From Candidatus Rokuibacteriota bacterium (GTDB lineage Bacteria; Methylomirabilota; Methylomirabilia; Rokubacteriales; CSP1-6): a DNA stretch of 51,001 nucleotides. Below, one piece after another: positions 25,057 to 33,600 of the stretch (positions are counted from its first letter, which is position 1; every line of letters starts with the position of its first letter). The notes below the pieces were generated by a model. The model saw only the letters and a list, made by a program, of their open reading frames with translations. It did not search any database and was not told where the DNA came from. Both the position numbers and the translations under genes were made by a program. The DNA lies in NCBI GenBank assembly GCA_003220475.1, contig QHSO01000003.1, positions 1-51,001 of the forward strand. Direction: 5' to 3'.

Positions 25057-25695
25057 CTAACGGTGGGCGTGCGCGGGCAGGAATCGTTCCAGCAACGCGC
25101 GCATCTCGGCGCTGTTCCACTCGCGCGCGCCGTGCGCCATCCCGACGGCGTCGCCGCCCGGTCGCACGACGAACGTGGCGGGCAGGCCCTGGACGCGCCA
25201 GGCGCGAGAGGTGCTGAGGTCGGCGTCGAGCAGGATCGGGAACGAAAGCCCGAGCCGCGCGACATACGGCTCGAGCAACGGGCGCGGCGCGCCCCGGTCC
25301 GCGCTGACGCCCAGCACCACGAGCCCGCGGCCGCGGTACTGGTGCCACAGCGCCTCCAGCGTCGGCATCTCAGCGGTACACGGCTCGCACCACGTTGCCC
25401 AGAAGTTCACGATCACGAGCCGCTCGCGGTGATCGTCCAGGGCCGTCGTCCCGCCGTCCAGTCGCGGCAGTCGCAGCGGCGGCGTGCGATGGCCTTCGCG
25501 CAGCTCGCTCACGCCCGCGCGCTCGAACGGATCGAGGCTCGGCGCGTGCGCGCCGTGGTGTCCGCCGTCAACGCCAGCCCGTCGGATCGGCAGCGCCCAC
25601 ACGAGGCCGCCCACGAGCGCGATCGCGAGCGCCGCGCGAACCAGCTGCTGCCGGCGGCTGACGCCGAGCAGCATTCCCGACGCCCACACCTTCAT
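25057..25695 (-). CDS. TlpA/ResA-like membrane-anchored thioredoxin
   Basis: A 212-residue protein with one N-terminal membrane helix (about 20-37) and a thioredoxin-fold domain outside the cytoplasm. The redox motif is WCEPC in NFWATWCEPCTAEMPTLEALW, with a cis-Pro in GLPATFVV. Such proteins reduce apocytochrome c or other extracytoplasmic disulfides. A His-rich stretch (GGHHGAHAP) follows the membrane helix. Confidence 0.88.
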   Translation of the reverse strand: MKVWASGMLLGVSRRQQLVRAALAIALVGGLVWALPIRRAGVDGGHHGAHAPSLDPFERAGVSELREGHRTPPLRLPRLDGGTTALDDHRERLVIVNFWATWCEPCTAEMPTLEALWHQYRGRGLVVLGVSADRGAPRPLLEPYVARLGLSFPILLDADLSTSRAWRVQGLPATFVVRPGGDAVGMAHGAREWNSAEMRALLERFLPAHAHR

Positions 25696-25800
25696 TCGCT
25701 TCGCGAGAGATCTTGCCGCTTCGAGCGCCGGCTTTGCCGGCGCAATCCTGTTGCTGGGGGGAGGCAGGCAGGAGCACGCCGAAGGCGTGCGACGGCCGTC

Positions 25801-25824
25801 GGAAGGGGGGCGAAGCCCCCCTCC
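25801..25824 (-). terminator. Terminator hairpin after livF
   Basis: GGGGGGC / GCCCCCC stem (25805-25811 with 25815-25821) with a three-base loop, extended by GGA/TCC. It lies directly downstream of the livF stop on the minus strand and marks the end of the long Liv operon. No T run. A closely similar hairpin sits at 30382-30404. Confidence 0.6.
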
Positions 25825-25827
25825 GAG

Positions 25828-26535
25828 TTACACACCGAGCTTCTCGCGCGTCACGGGACTCTCACGCAGCTCGCGCGACGAGGCCTCGAACACGATCACG
25901 CCCTTCTCCATGATGTAGCCGCGATCGCACACGCTGAGCGCGACGCGCGCGTTCTGCTCGATCAGCAACACGGTTACGCCGAGCCGCTTGAGCTCGCGGA
26001 TCATGTCGCGGATGTGCCGGATGAACGCGGGCGCCAGCCCCTGCGTCGGCTCGTCCATGAGGATCAGTCGCGCGCCCGCCATCATCACGCGCGCGATGGC
26101 GAGCATCTGCTGCTCGCCGCCGGACAGCGTCTTGCCGGATTGATCCAGCCGCTCACGCAGCCGCGGGAAATGCTGAAAGACCGCGGCCAGCCGGCGCTCG
26201 CGCAGGTCGGCGGAGCGGCGGGGCGCGGCCGAGAGTCCCAGCTCCAGATTCTCGCGGACGGTGAGGCCGGGGAAGATTCGCCGGTTCTCGGGTACGAGCC
26301 CGACGCCGAGGCGCGCGATGTCGTGCGGCGCCAGGCGCGTGAGGTCGCGACCCTCGAACTCGATGGTGCCGCGCCACGGCTTGAGAAAGCCGATGGCCGT
26401 CTTCATCAGCGTCGTCTTGCCCATGCCGTTCTTGCCGAGGAGGGCCACTGCCTCGCCCTGGCGCACGTCGAGCGAGACGCCGAACAGGATCGGCGTCGCG
26501 CCGTAGCCGGCGTGCACCTCGCGCATGCGGAACAC
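25828..26535 (-). CDS. livF: Branched-chain-type ABC transporter ATPase LivF
   Basis: A 235-residue ATPase with Walker A GKNGMGKT, signature LSGGEQQML and Walker B LILMDEPTQGL; the VPENRRIFPGLTVRENL block is typical of LivF. It energises import of a branched-chain amino acid or, in this family, often an aromatic acid or amide. The last gene of the operon, its start is adjacent to the livG stop. Confidence 0.93.
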   Translation of the reverse strand: MFRMREVHAGYGATPILFGVSLDVRQGEAVALLGKNGMGKTTLMKTAIGFLKPWRGTIEFEGRDLTRLAPHDIARLGVGLVPENRRIFPGLTVRENLELGLSAAPRRSADLRERRLAAVFQHFPRLRERLDQSGKTLSGGEQQMLAIARVMMAGARLILMDEPTQGLAPAFIRHIRDMIRELKRLGVTVLLIEQNARVALSVCDRGYIMEKGVIVFEASSRELRESPVTREKLGV

Positions 26536-27282
26536 TCAGTCGTCTCCGCCGCCGAGATACGCCTCGATCACGCGCGGATCGCTGCGAATCGCCTCCGGCG
26601 TGCCCTCCGCGATCTTCTCGCCGAAGTGGAGCACGGCCACGCGGTCGGAGATGCCCATGACCACCGACATGTCGTGCTCGATCAGCAGCAGCGTGAGGCC
26701 GCGCTCGAGCACGACCTTGCGGACGAGCGCGGTCGCGTCCCGCGTCTCTCCGGGCGTCATCCCCGCCGTCGGCTCGTCGAGCAGCAAGAGACGCGGGTCG
26801 GTCGCAAGGGCCACGCAGATCTCCAGATAGCGCTGCTCCCCGTGCGAGAGGTCCCTGGCGTGCGCGTCACGCCGGGCGCCGAGGCCGAACGTTTCGAGCA
26901 GCGCGCACGCCACGCCGTCGACGTCCGGGCGCCGCCAGAGCGACGCGAGGCGCCCCGACTCCGGCGTCCGCGACTGCGCGGCCACGCGCACGTTGTCGAG
27001 CACGGAGATCTCCGGAAAGATGTTGGTGATCTGAAACGTCTTTGCGAGTCCCAGGCGATTGACGCGCTCGGGCGGCAGGCCGGTGATGTCGACGCCGCGG
27101 AATCGCACGCGGCCGGCGTCGGGGGCGAACAGGCCCGACACGACGTTGAAGAGCGTGGACTTCCCCGCGCCGTTGGGGCCGATGACCGAGAAGATCTGCC
27201 CCTCGTCGACGGCGAAGCCGACGCGGTTGAGCGCGGTGAGGGCGCCGAAGCGCTTGGAAACGGCGTCGACCTCGAGGATCAC
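26536..27282 (-). CDS. livG: Branched-chain-type ABC transporter ATPase LivG
   Basis: A 248-residue ATPase: Walker A GPNGAGKST, LAKTFQ motif, signature LSHGEQR (LSGGQ variant), Walker B LLLLDEPTAGM, and the LivG-type IEHDMSVVMGISDRVAVLHFG end. Start GTG at 27282, overlapping the livM stop by four bases (GTGA). It pairs with LivF as the ATPase heterodimer. Confidence 0.92.
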   Translation of the reverse strand: MILEVDAVSKRFGALTALNRVGFAVDEGQIFSVIGPNGAGKSTLFNVVSGLFAPDAGRVRFRGVDITGLPPERVNRLGLAKTFQITNIFPEISVLDNVRVAAQSRTPESGRLASLWRRPDVDGVACALLETFGLGARRDAHARDLSHGEQRYLEICVALATDPRLLLLDEPTAGMTPGETRDATALVRKVVLERGLTLLLIEHDMSVVMGISDRVAVLHFGEKIAEGTPEAIRSDPRVIEAYLGGGDD

Positions 27283-28217
27283 GCGGCCGCCCGCCGGCTG
27301 AAGATGCGGCGCAGTCCCAGCAGTCCGCGCGGCATGAAGAGCACGATCACGATGAGCACGCCGCCGATGACGATGAAGTACCAGTCGACGATGGACGAGA
27401 CCTTGTCGCGCAGGATCGTGAAGAACGCGCCGCCGATGATCGGGCCCACCAGCGTGCCGAGGCCCCCGATCATCACCGAGATGATGAACTCGCCCGACTC
27501 GGTCCACAGCATGAGATCGGGCGTCGCGAAGGCCGAGCGCATGGGATAGATCGCGCCGCCCACGCCCGTGAGCAGCGCCGAGATCATGCACGCGCCCATC
27601 TTGTAGCGCGGCACGTTGTAGCCGAGAAAGCGCGCGCGGTCCTCGTTTTCGCGGATGGCCACGAGCACGCGGCCGAAGTGCGAGGCGACCACCACGCGGC
27701 AGATCGCGTAGGCGATCAGCAGGTAGGCGAGGACGAGGTAGTACTTGCGGGTCGGCGTGTCGATGACGAGCCCGGGCAGCACGGTCGCGTCGGGCAGTCC
27801 CTGGATGCCGTCCGAGCCGCCGAACGTCTGCGTGTAGCGGAAAAACGTATAGACCACCTCGGCGAAGATCAGCGTGAGCAGCGCGAAGTAGATGCCGCGT
27901 CGCGCCGTTGCGAAGTAGCTGACGACCAGCGCGTAGAGCCCGACCACGACGACGGCGAACCCGACGCACGCCCACACGGATTGCACCCCGCGCTCCATGA
28001 GGATGGCCGTGGCATAGGCGCCGAGACCGTAGAAGGCGGCGTGGCCGAACGACACGAGCCCCGTGTAGCCCATCAGAAGATCGAGGCTCATGGCGATCGC
28101 GCCGAAGAGCAGGGCGTCGAACGCGAGCAGCAGGTAGTAGCGCGACATCCCGGGCACCAGCGGCAGCGCCGCCAGCAGCGCGAACACCAGCAGCGCGCGC
28201 CAGCCGAGGACGCTCAC
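27279..28217 (-). CDS. livM: Branched-chain-type ABC transporter permease LivM
   Basis: A 312-residue permease with about eight to ten membrane segments and the LivM landmarks GYTGLVSFGHAAFYGLGAYA and GGLGTLVGPIIGGAFF. The GTG at 28217 overlaps the livH stop (GTGA); longer readings upstream run into livH. It forms the channel with LivH. Confidence 0.92.
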   Translation of the reverse strand: MSVLGWRALLVFALLAALPLVPGMSRYYLLLAFDALLFGAIAMSLDLLMGYTGLVSFGHAAFYGLGAYATAILMERGVQSVWACVGFAVVVVGLYALVVSYFATARRGIYFALLTLIFAEVVYTFFRYTQTFGGSDGIQGLPDATVLPGLVIDTPTRKYYLVLAYLLIAYAICRVVVASHFGRVLVAIRENEDRARFLGYNVPRYKMGACMISALLTGVGGAIYPMRSAFATPDLMLWTESGEFIISVMIGGLGTLVGPIIGGAFFTILRDKVSSIVDWYFIVIGGVLIVIVLFMPRGLLGLRRIFSRRAAA

Positions 28218-29092
28218 TCGAGCACACCCTCGCGACCGAACAACCCGCGCGGACGCACGATGAGCACGACGATCATGATCCCGAAGATCGCGATCGCGAC
28301 GCGCTGGGGATTCATCCACAGCGAGAAGAGGCTCTGCGCGACGCCGATGATGAACGCGGCCACCACGGAGCCCCCCATACTGCCCATGCCGCCGAGAATG
28401 ACGACGATGAAGGCGAGCAGGATCATCTCCACGCCCATCTGCGGATAGACGGTGAAGATCGGCGCCAGCAGCAGGCCGGCCAGGGCCGCCAGCGCGCCCG
28501 ACGCCGCGAAGGTCAGCGTGAAGACGCGCCGGACGTCGACGCCGAGGCCGTCCAGCATCTCGGCGTCCTGCACGGCGGCGCGCACGACGACGCCCGCCCG
28601 CGTGCGCGTGAAAAACAGCCAGAGAGCGAACAGGATCAGCGACGAGGCCGCGAGCAGGAAGAGCCGGTAGTTCGGATACGTCATCCCGAGCAGCGGCGTG
28701 GAGCCGGTGAAGGGCGGCAGGACGCGGCGCATGTCGCCGCCCCAGATCTGTCGCGCGCCTTCGCGGAACACGAGCGCCAGTCCGAACGTGAGGATCAGGC
28801 CATAGAGCGGCTCGCGGCGGTAGATCGGGCGCAGCGTGGTCATTTCGGTCACGGCCGCCACGAGGCCGACGAGGATCGGCGCGGCGATCAGCGCCACCCA
28901 GAACGAATGCGCGACGCCGATCACCGCGATGCCGGCGTAGGCGCCGAGCATGTACAGCTCCCCGTGCGCGAAGTTCATCACGCCGAGGAGCCCGAAGATG
29001 ACCGTCAGGCCCAGCGCCAGCAGCCCCAGCGCGGCCCCGAACACGAGGCCGTGCAGGAGCTGTGGCAGCAGGACCGTCAGGACGTAGTCCAC
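28214..29092 (-). CDS. livH: Branched-chain-type ABC transporter permease LivH
   Basis: A 292-residue permease. It has the family landmarks GLTVIFGLLGVMNFAHGELYMLGAY near the N-terminus and VVILGGMGSMGGSVVAAFIIG near the C-terminus. It starts 10 bases after the livJ stop. Confidence 0.93.
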   Translation of the reverse strand: MDYVLTVLLPQLLHGLVFGAALGLLALGLTVIFGLLGVMNFAHGELYMLGAYAGIAVIGVAHSFWVALIAAPILVGLVAAVTEMTTLRPIYRREPLYGLILTFGLALVFREGARQIWGGDMRRVLPPFTGSTPLLGMTYPNYRLFLLAASSLILFALWLFFTRTRAGVVVRAAVQDAEMLDGLGVDVRRVFTLTFAASGALAALAGLLLAPIFTVYPQMGVEMILLAFIVVILGGMGSMGGSVVAAFIIGVAQSLFSLWMNPQRVAIAIFGIMIVVLIVRPRGLFGREGVLE

Positions 29093-29102
29093 CGAGCGAC
29101 GG

Positions 29103-30323
29103 TCAGTTCTTCTTCTTGATCTCCCACGTGAAGCCTTCCACCGGATCCTTGCCGACCATCGGCGAGCCGATGGTGTCCTTACCTTCGAGCCGCGCGATCG
29201 GCAGGTTCTTGCCGCCCTTTACCTGATAGAGGTGCATGTCCATCACGACCTGGTGGTCTTCCTTGCGGATGCACTGCCGGCCGATGTGCGTGTTGTCCAC
29301 GCACATACCCTCGAGCGCTGCCTCGACCTTATCCGCGTCGAACGTCTTGGCCTTCTCGGCGGCCGCCGCCCAGAAGAGCACGCCGTCGTAGGCGCCGGCC
29401 ATGATGTTGCCGTCGACGCCGAACTTCTTCTTGAAGCGCTCGTTGAACGCGGCCATCTGTTTGTCGGGGTTGTAGGCGGAGTAGTGCGCGAGCTGCACGA
29501 AGCCTTCCATCGGCTCGGCGATGGCCGGCAGGTCCTGCTGCAGCAGGAAGCAGTCGATGCCGGCGAGCTTGTACTTCTTCGTCATGCCGAAGGAGTGCAG
29601 CTGCGTCATGAGGCGCAGCGAGTCGGTGCCGGCGAAGGCCAGGAACAGGACGTCGGGATTCGCCTGATTGATGGCGCCGAACCAGGGGCTGAAGTCCTTG
29701 GTATCGAGCGGCGCGCCGGCCACGCCGACGATCTCGCCGCCGATCTTCTCGAGCGCCGTCTTGAACTGACGGCCGTCCGACTGCCCCATCGCGTAGTCGG
29801 TATAGAAGATGTAGACCTTCTTCCCCATCTTGTCGACGATGTACTTGGCCAGCCCGTTGGCCTGCATGCGCGAGTCGGGCTGGTTACTGAAGTAATACTT
29901 GTGGAACTTGGTCGTGCGCATGAACTCCGCGCACGACACGGCGTTCCAGTGGATCGTCTTGTGCTTCTTGGTGACGTCCATCACGGCCATGGTGGCGCCG
30001 CTCGACACCGCGCCGACCAGCAGCTTGACGTCGTCTTGCAGGATCAGCTTCTCGGCCTTGCGTACGGCCGGCGCGGGCTTGGTCTCGTCGTCCTCGGAGA
30101 TCATCTCGATCTTGTGACCGAGCACGCCGCCCTTGGCGTTGAGCTCCTCCACGGCCATCTGCATGAACATCGTCTGGTACTTGCCGTAGCCCTCGAAGAC
30201 ACCGACCTTGCTGCCGAGGTCGCCGATCTTCACGACCTTCGACTGCGACAGCGCGGGCGCCGTCATCGCGCCGCCGGTCACCGTCAGCGCGGCGAGCACC
30301 ACGAGCCACGTCGTTCGTCTCAT
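29103..30323 (-). CDS. Periplasmic ligand-binding protein LivJ/LivK type
   Basis: A 406-residue type 1 periplasmic binding protein (leucine-binding fold) with a signal peptide ending near residue 26 (ALSQS). The fold landmarks KVVKIGDLGSKVGVF, GGVLGHKIEMISEDDETKP and VDNTHIGRQCIRKEDHQVVMDMHLYQVKGG are seen. The ligand is unknown; this family binds branched-chain amino acids, amides or aromatic acids. GAGGAGG precedes the ATG, which overlaps the stop of the preceding gene (ATGA), so it is coupled to the unknown genes upstream. Confidence 0.92.
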   Translation of the reverse strand: MRRTTWLVVLAALTVTGGAMTAPALSQSKVVKIGDLGSKVGVFEGYGKYQTMFMQMAVEELNAKGGVLGHKIEMISEDDETKPAPAVRKAEKLILQDDVKLLVGAVSSGATMAVMDVTKKHKTIHWNAVSCAEFMRTTKFHKYYFSNQPDSRMQANGLAKYIVDKMGKKVYIFYTDYAMGQSDGRQFKTALEKIGGEIVGVAGAPLDTKDFSPWFGAINQANPDVLFLAFAGTDSLRLMTQLHSFGMTKKYKLAGIDCFLLQQDLPAIAEPMEGFVQLAHYSAYNPDKQMAAFNERFKKKFGVDGNIMAGAYDGVLFWAAAAEKAKTFDADKVEAALEGMCVDNTHIGRQCIRKEDHQVVMDMHLYQVKGGKNLPIARLEGKDTIGSPMVGKDPVEGFTWEIKKKN

Positions 30324-31006
30324 GAGTTCCTCCTCACCGGGAGTTGCGGGCGGACGTCGCCCCGTTGCTGCGCCGGGGGTTCCAGGGGGGCGTAGCCCCC
30401 TTGGTTTGATGGAGTCGTCGTGTCGATGAGCTGCCCGAGGATCTGCGCGATGCGGCCGAACGACGCGCGCAGACGCGCGGCATCGGGCGCGCCCGACGCC
30501 GGCCGCGCCAGCGTCTCGGCGTCGTCATAGGCCAGGCGCATCGCGACCGATGCGCGCGCGTCGCGCTGGCCGACGGCGAAGTCCGCGAGGTTGTAGTACC
30601 GCCAGATCGCCTCGAGGAATCGGGGACCGACGGCGGCGGGTGCGGCGCCGGCGGCCAGCTGGCGGTCGGCTTGTCGCGCCAGGTCGCGCGCGAGCGCCAC
30701 GAAGAAGATCATGAACCCACGCTCGGCCGCGCCGGCGTCGCCCGCCACCAGCGCGGCCCGCGTGCGCGTCTCCAGTCCCTCGGGCAGCGCCGCGGCGCGA
30801 GCGCGCATCTCCGCGCGCAGCGGCCCGCCGTCGTAGAGACGCAGCGCCACGTCGAACTTGCCGGCCTGCGTGGAGAACTTCACCTGCTTGAAGTTCTCGG
30901 TGATCGCGTTGTCCTTCGGCGTGTAGACGCCGGTGTGGTGGGCGGCGGCGGGCGCGACCGCGAGCACACTCACCAGCACGCCGGCGGCGGCGCGGGCGGC
31001 CATCAT
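30320..31006 (-). CDS. Secreted helical protein with predicted His-His mature N-terminus
   Basis: A 228-residue protein. A signal peptide (MMAARAAAGVLVSVLAVAPAAA) is followed by HHTGVYTPKDN, so signal peptidase cleavage after AAA would leave His-His at the mature N-terminus, a potential metal site. The rest is mostly helical and Ala/Arg-rich; I do not recognise the family. Its start overlaps the stop of the membrane gene upstream, and its stop overlaps livJ, so it is translated as part of the Liv operon. The last 25 codons run through a GC hairpin (30382-30404) and may be a recent extension. Confidence 0.65.
   Translation of the reverse strand: MMAARAAAGVLVSVLAVAPAAAHHTGVYTPKDNAITENFKQVKFSTQAGKFDVALRLYDGGPLRAEMRARAAALPEGLETRTRAALVAGDAGAAERGFMIFFVALARDLARQADRQLAAGAAPAAVGPRFLEAIWRYYNLADFAVGQRDARASVAMRLAYDDAETLARPASGAPDAARLRASFGRIAQILGQLIDTTTPSNQGGYAPLEPPAQQRGDVRPQLPVRRNS
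30382..30404 (-). repeat. GC hairpin near the end of the gene before livJ
   Basis: CCA-GGGGGC-GTA-GCCCCC-TTGG-type palindrome: GGGGGC (30386-30391) pairs with GCCCCC (30395-30400), extended by CCA/TGG. It resembles the post-livF hairpin. Lying about 60 bases upstream of livJ, it could protect the livJ-to-livF part of the message or act as a processing point. Confidence 0.5.
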
Positions 31007-31533
31007 CGGCGTGCCAGAAGCGCGCCCGTCAGGCCGGCCAGCCATAGCAGCCCGAGGATCGTCGCGCCGCCGAACGGTATCCAGACGAGCCACTCGGCGA
31101 TGGCCTTGCTCCTCTCCACGCCGTATGCCGGAATGAGCGCGCTCCAGATCAAGTAGCCGAGAGGATACCCGACACCGCCGACCGTGAGAAGAAAGATGAG
31201 TGCCCGCCGGGGCAGGGTCGATCGCGCCAGCGTCGTCACCACCGTGGTGCTCGCGATGACCACCAGCGCCATGCCCTCCGCATGCATGTGGAACAGGCGC
31301 AGCCCGGCGTCGAAGCGGAAGAGCGCCTCGTCCAGTGTCCGCTCGTCCACGTCGCGGACGCCGACGAGCCCGTGCACGTCGGGATGGGCGAGCATGCCGG
31401 TTCGGGCCCAGCGCGCCAACTCGAGCTTGTAGCGCGACATCGAGGCGCCGCCGACTTCGGCGACGACGAGGAGCAGGACGGCGGCGAGCAGGACGCCACG
31501 CGGTGGCAGTCGCCAGGTGTCGATCGGGGCCAC
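31003..31533 (-). CDS. Four-helix membrane protein with FHMHAEG motif
   Basis: A 176-residue inner-membrane protein: helix 1 (about 12-30), a loop with HPDVHGLVGV, then LFHMHAEGMALVV at the start of helix 2 (about 82-103) and two more helices, with YPLGYLIW in helix 3. It is a clear paralog of the next gene upstream: both share VHGL, FH.HAEG and PLGYL. I do not know the family. The two His in HxHAEG could bind metal or heme. Coupled by a four-base overlap to the His-His secreted protein gene. Confidence 0.7.
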   Translation of the reverse strand: MAPIDTWRLPPRGVLLAAVLLLVVAEVGGASMSRYKLELARWARTGMLAHPDVHGLVGVRDVDERTLDEALFRFDAGLRLFHMHAEGMALVVIASTTVVTTLARSTLPRRALIFLLTVGGVGYPLGYLIWSALIPAYGVERSKAIAEWLVWIPFGGATILGLLWLAGLTGALLARR

Positions 31534-31539
31534 GGACCG

Positions 31540-32103
31540 CTAACGTCCACCCGGCGCGGCCGCCGGCTCGCGCCGCGCGAGGACGACGGCCAGGCCGATC
31601 AGACCGACGATCGCGGAGGCGCCGAGCGGGGTGAGCACCCACGTTTCGGCGATCTCGATGCCCGTCTCACGGCCGAGCTGCAGCACCGCGAACGCGTAGA
31701 CGAGATAGCCGAGCGGAAACAGCGCGCCGACCGTGAGCAGCGCGTAGAGCACTCCGCGCAGCGCGCGGGGCCGAACCACGCTGGCCACCAGCGTCGCGGC
31801 GAAGAACAGGACGAGCCCCGTGCCCTCCGCGTGCGTGTGGAAAAAGGACAGCCCGGCTTCGGTGGCGAAGACCGTCTGCTCGCGAACGGTGTCGTCGTAT
31901 TCCGGCGAGCCGGTGAGGCCGTGCACCTGTGGATTGGCGGCGATGCGCGCGGCCGCCCAGCGCGTGGTCGCCGGCCGCAGCTGCGAGAGCACGGCGCCGC
32001 CCAGCTCGCCGAACGCGATGACGAGGATGGCGACGAAGATGACCACGAGCGGCGGCCGACGCACGACGGGCGAGACCCTATCATCGGCGGCACGGTTTGT
32101 CAT
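31540..32103 (-). CDS. Four-helix membrane protein with FHTHAEG motif (paralog)
   Basis: A 187-residue paralog of the gene that follows it. Four helices (about 20-40, 95-115, 120-143, 155-178); the shared features are VHGLTG before the second helix, FFHTHAEGTGLVL and PLGYLVY. It starts at ATG 32103 and is the first gene of an eight-gene run to livF. The divergent catabolic gene starts only 30 bases away. Function unknown. Confidence 0.72.
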   Translation of the reverse strand: MTNRAADDRVSPVVRRPPLVVIFVAILVIAFGELGGAVLSQLRPATTRWAAARIAANPQVHGLTGSPEYDDTVREQTVFATEAGLSFFHTHAEGTGLVLFFAATLVASVVRPRALRGVLYALLTVGALFPLGYLVYAFAVLQLGRETGIEIAETWVLTPLGASAIVGLIGLAVVLARREPAAAPGGR

Positions 32104-32125
32104 TACGCGATCGGTGTGGCAAGGT
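32097..32125 (+). promoter_or_regulatory. Candidate sigma-70-type promoter of the HpaB-like gene
   Basis: -35 TTGTCA (32097-32102), 17-base spacer, -10 CAAGGT (32120-32125), then eight bases to the ATG at 32134. The -35 overlaps the start codon of the divergent membrane gene, so the two transcription units share this 30-base gap. Confidence 0.4.
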
Positions 32126-32133
32126 TTGCCGCG

Positions 32134-33579
32134 ATGCGGAGCGGCCATCACTATCTCGCCAGCCTCGACGACGGGCGCGCCGTCTTCCTCGACGGCGAGC
32201 GCGTCGGCGACGTCACCAAGCATCCCGCTTTCGCCGAACCCATCCGGCGCATCGCGCAGACGTGGGACCTCGCGCGCGCAGCCGATGCGCAGGCGAGCAC
32301 CACCTACGTCGACCCCGTGACGGGTCGTCGCCACAGCGCGATGTGGCTCATCCCGCGCTCGGCGGAGGATCTCGGTGCACGACGCCGCACGCATCATCTG
32401 TGGGCGGCGCCGTCGTATGGCCTCATGGGCCGCACGCCCGATCACGTCGCGTGCGTGCTGAGCGCCTTCGCCGGCTGGCGCCAGCTGTTCGACCGCGGCG
32501 GGACGCGCTTCGGCGACAACGTCGTGCGATTCTACGAGCGCGCGCGGGACGAGGACCTCTATGTCGCCTATGGCATCGTGCCGCTGCAGATCGACCGCTC
32601 GCAACCGGCGCACCGGCAGCCCGAGCCGTTTCTTTATCCGGGCGTGGCGGCGGAGCGTGACGGCGGGATCGTCGTGCGCGGCGCCCAGGGCATCACGACG
32701 TCGGCGGTGCTCGCCGACTGGCTGTTCATCTCGTACATCACCCCGCTGGTGCCCGGCGACGAGACCTACGCGCTCTCGTTCGTGACGCCGGTGAGCGCGC
32801 CGGGCGTGCGGATCTATCCGCGCCGCCCGTACGCGCAGGGGACGACGAGCGTCTTCGACTATCCCCTCTCGTCGCGCTTCGACGAGGTGGACGCAACGAT
32901 CGTGTTCGACGACGTCCTCGTGCCGTGGGAGCACGTCTTCATTTACCGCAACGTCGAGCTCGTCAACGCCCAGTTCCACGAGTCGCCGTCGCACACGCTC
33001 GCCAACTTCCAGTCGCTCGTGCGGTTCACCGTGAAGCTCGAGTTCATGGCCGGGCTCGCGCTGAAGCTGCTGGAGGTGCACGCCGCCGACCGTAAGCCCG
33101 AGGCGCAGGCCTCGCTCGGCGGCGACATCGCGGCGCTGTGCGCCACGTTCGATGCGCTCGTGCAGGCGGCGGAGCGTACCCCGCTGATCCGTGAGGGCGT
33201 GGCGCGCCCGCACCCGCAGTACATCTACGCCGGCATGAGCCTGCAACGCCGGCTGATCGTGGACATGATGCGGACGATCCGCGAGCTGGCCGGCGGCGCC
33301 TTCCAGCAGCTGCCGTCCTCGGAGGCGTCGTTCACCAGCCCGGAGACGCGCGCCGATCTCGAGAAGTTCCTGCGGGGTGCGACGACCGGCGCGCGCGAGC
33401 GCGTGAAGCTGTTGAAGCTCGTGTGGGACTTCGTCGGCACCGAGTTCGGCGGCCGTCAGCTGCAGTACGAGATGTTCTACTCCGCCGCCCAGCCGGTCGT
33501 GAACACACGCATGTTCCGCGCCTACGACTGGGCGCGGGCCAAGGCCGTCGTCGATCGCTGCCTCGGCGAGTACGAGTGA
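32134..33579 (+). CDS. HpaB-family flavin-dependent monooxygenase (4-hydroxyphenylacetate 3-hydroxylase type)
   Basis: A 481-residue protein with the acyl-CoA-dehydrogenase-like fold of HpaB. Visible blocks: SYGLMGRTPDHV (flavin/substrate region), GAQGITTSAVLADWLFISY, DDVLVPWEHVFIYRNVEL and the C-terminal helical bundle. The Cys/His iron-sulfur ligands of the related 4-hydroxybutyryl-CoA dehydratases are not seen, so a monooxygenase using reduced FAD is the better call. No HpaC-type flavin reductase is adjacent. It leads a plus-strand cluster with an enamidase-like enzyme and a molybdenum hydroxylase, suggesting ring oxidation of an aromatic or N-heteroaromatic compound. Confidence 0.85.
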   Translation: MRSGHHYLASLDDGRAVFLDGERVGDVTKHPAFAEPIRRIAQTWDLARAADAQASTTYVDPVTGRRHSAMWLIPRSAEDLGARRRTHHLWAAPSYGLMGRTPDHVACVLSAFAGWRQLFDRGGTRFGDNVVRFYERARDEDLYVAYGIVPLQIDRSQPAHRQPEPFLYPGVAAERDGGIVVRGAQGITTSAVLADWLFISYITPLVPGDETYALSFVTPVSAPGVRIYPRRPYAQGTTSVFDYPLSSRFDEVDATIVFDDVLVPWEHVFIYRNVELVNAQFHESPSHTLANFQSLVRFTVKLEFMAGLALKLLEVHAADRKPEAQASLGGDIAALCATFDALVQAAERTPLIREGVARPHPQYIYAGMSLQRRLIVDMMRTIRELAGGAFQQLPSSEASFTSPETRADLEKFLRGATTGARERVKLLKLVWDFVGTEFGGRQLQYEMFYSAAQPVVNTRMFRAYDWARAKAVVDRCLGEYE

Positions 33580-33600
33580 GCGGGCTCGAGGCGCGGTAAG

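Noticed and set aside
32134-33579. Reading the HpaB-like gene as 4-hydroxybutyryl-CoA dehydratase
   Set aside because: The Cys/His set that holds the iron-sulfur cluster is not seen; flavin monooxygenase motifs fit better.
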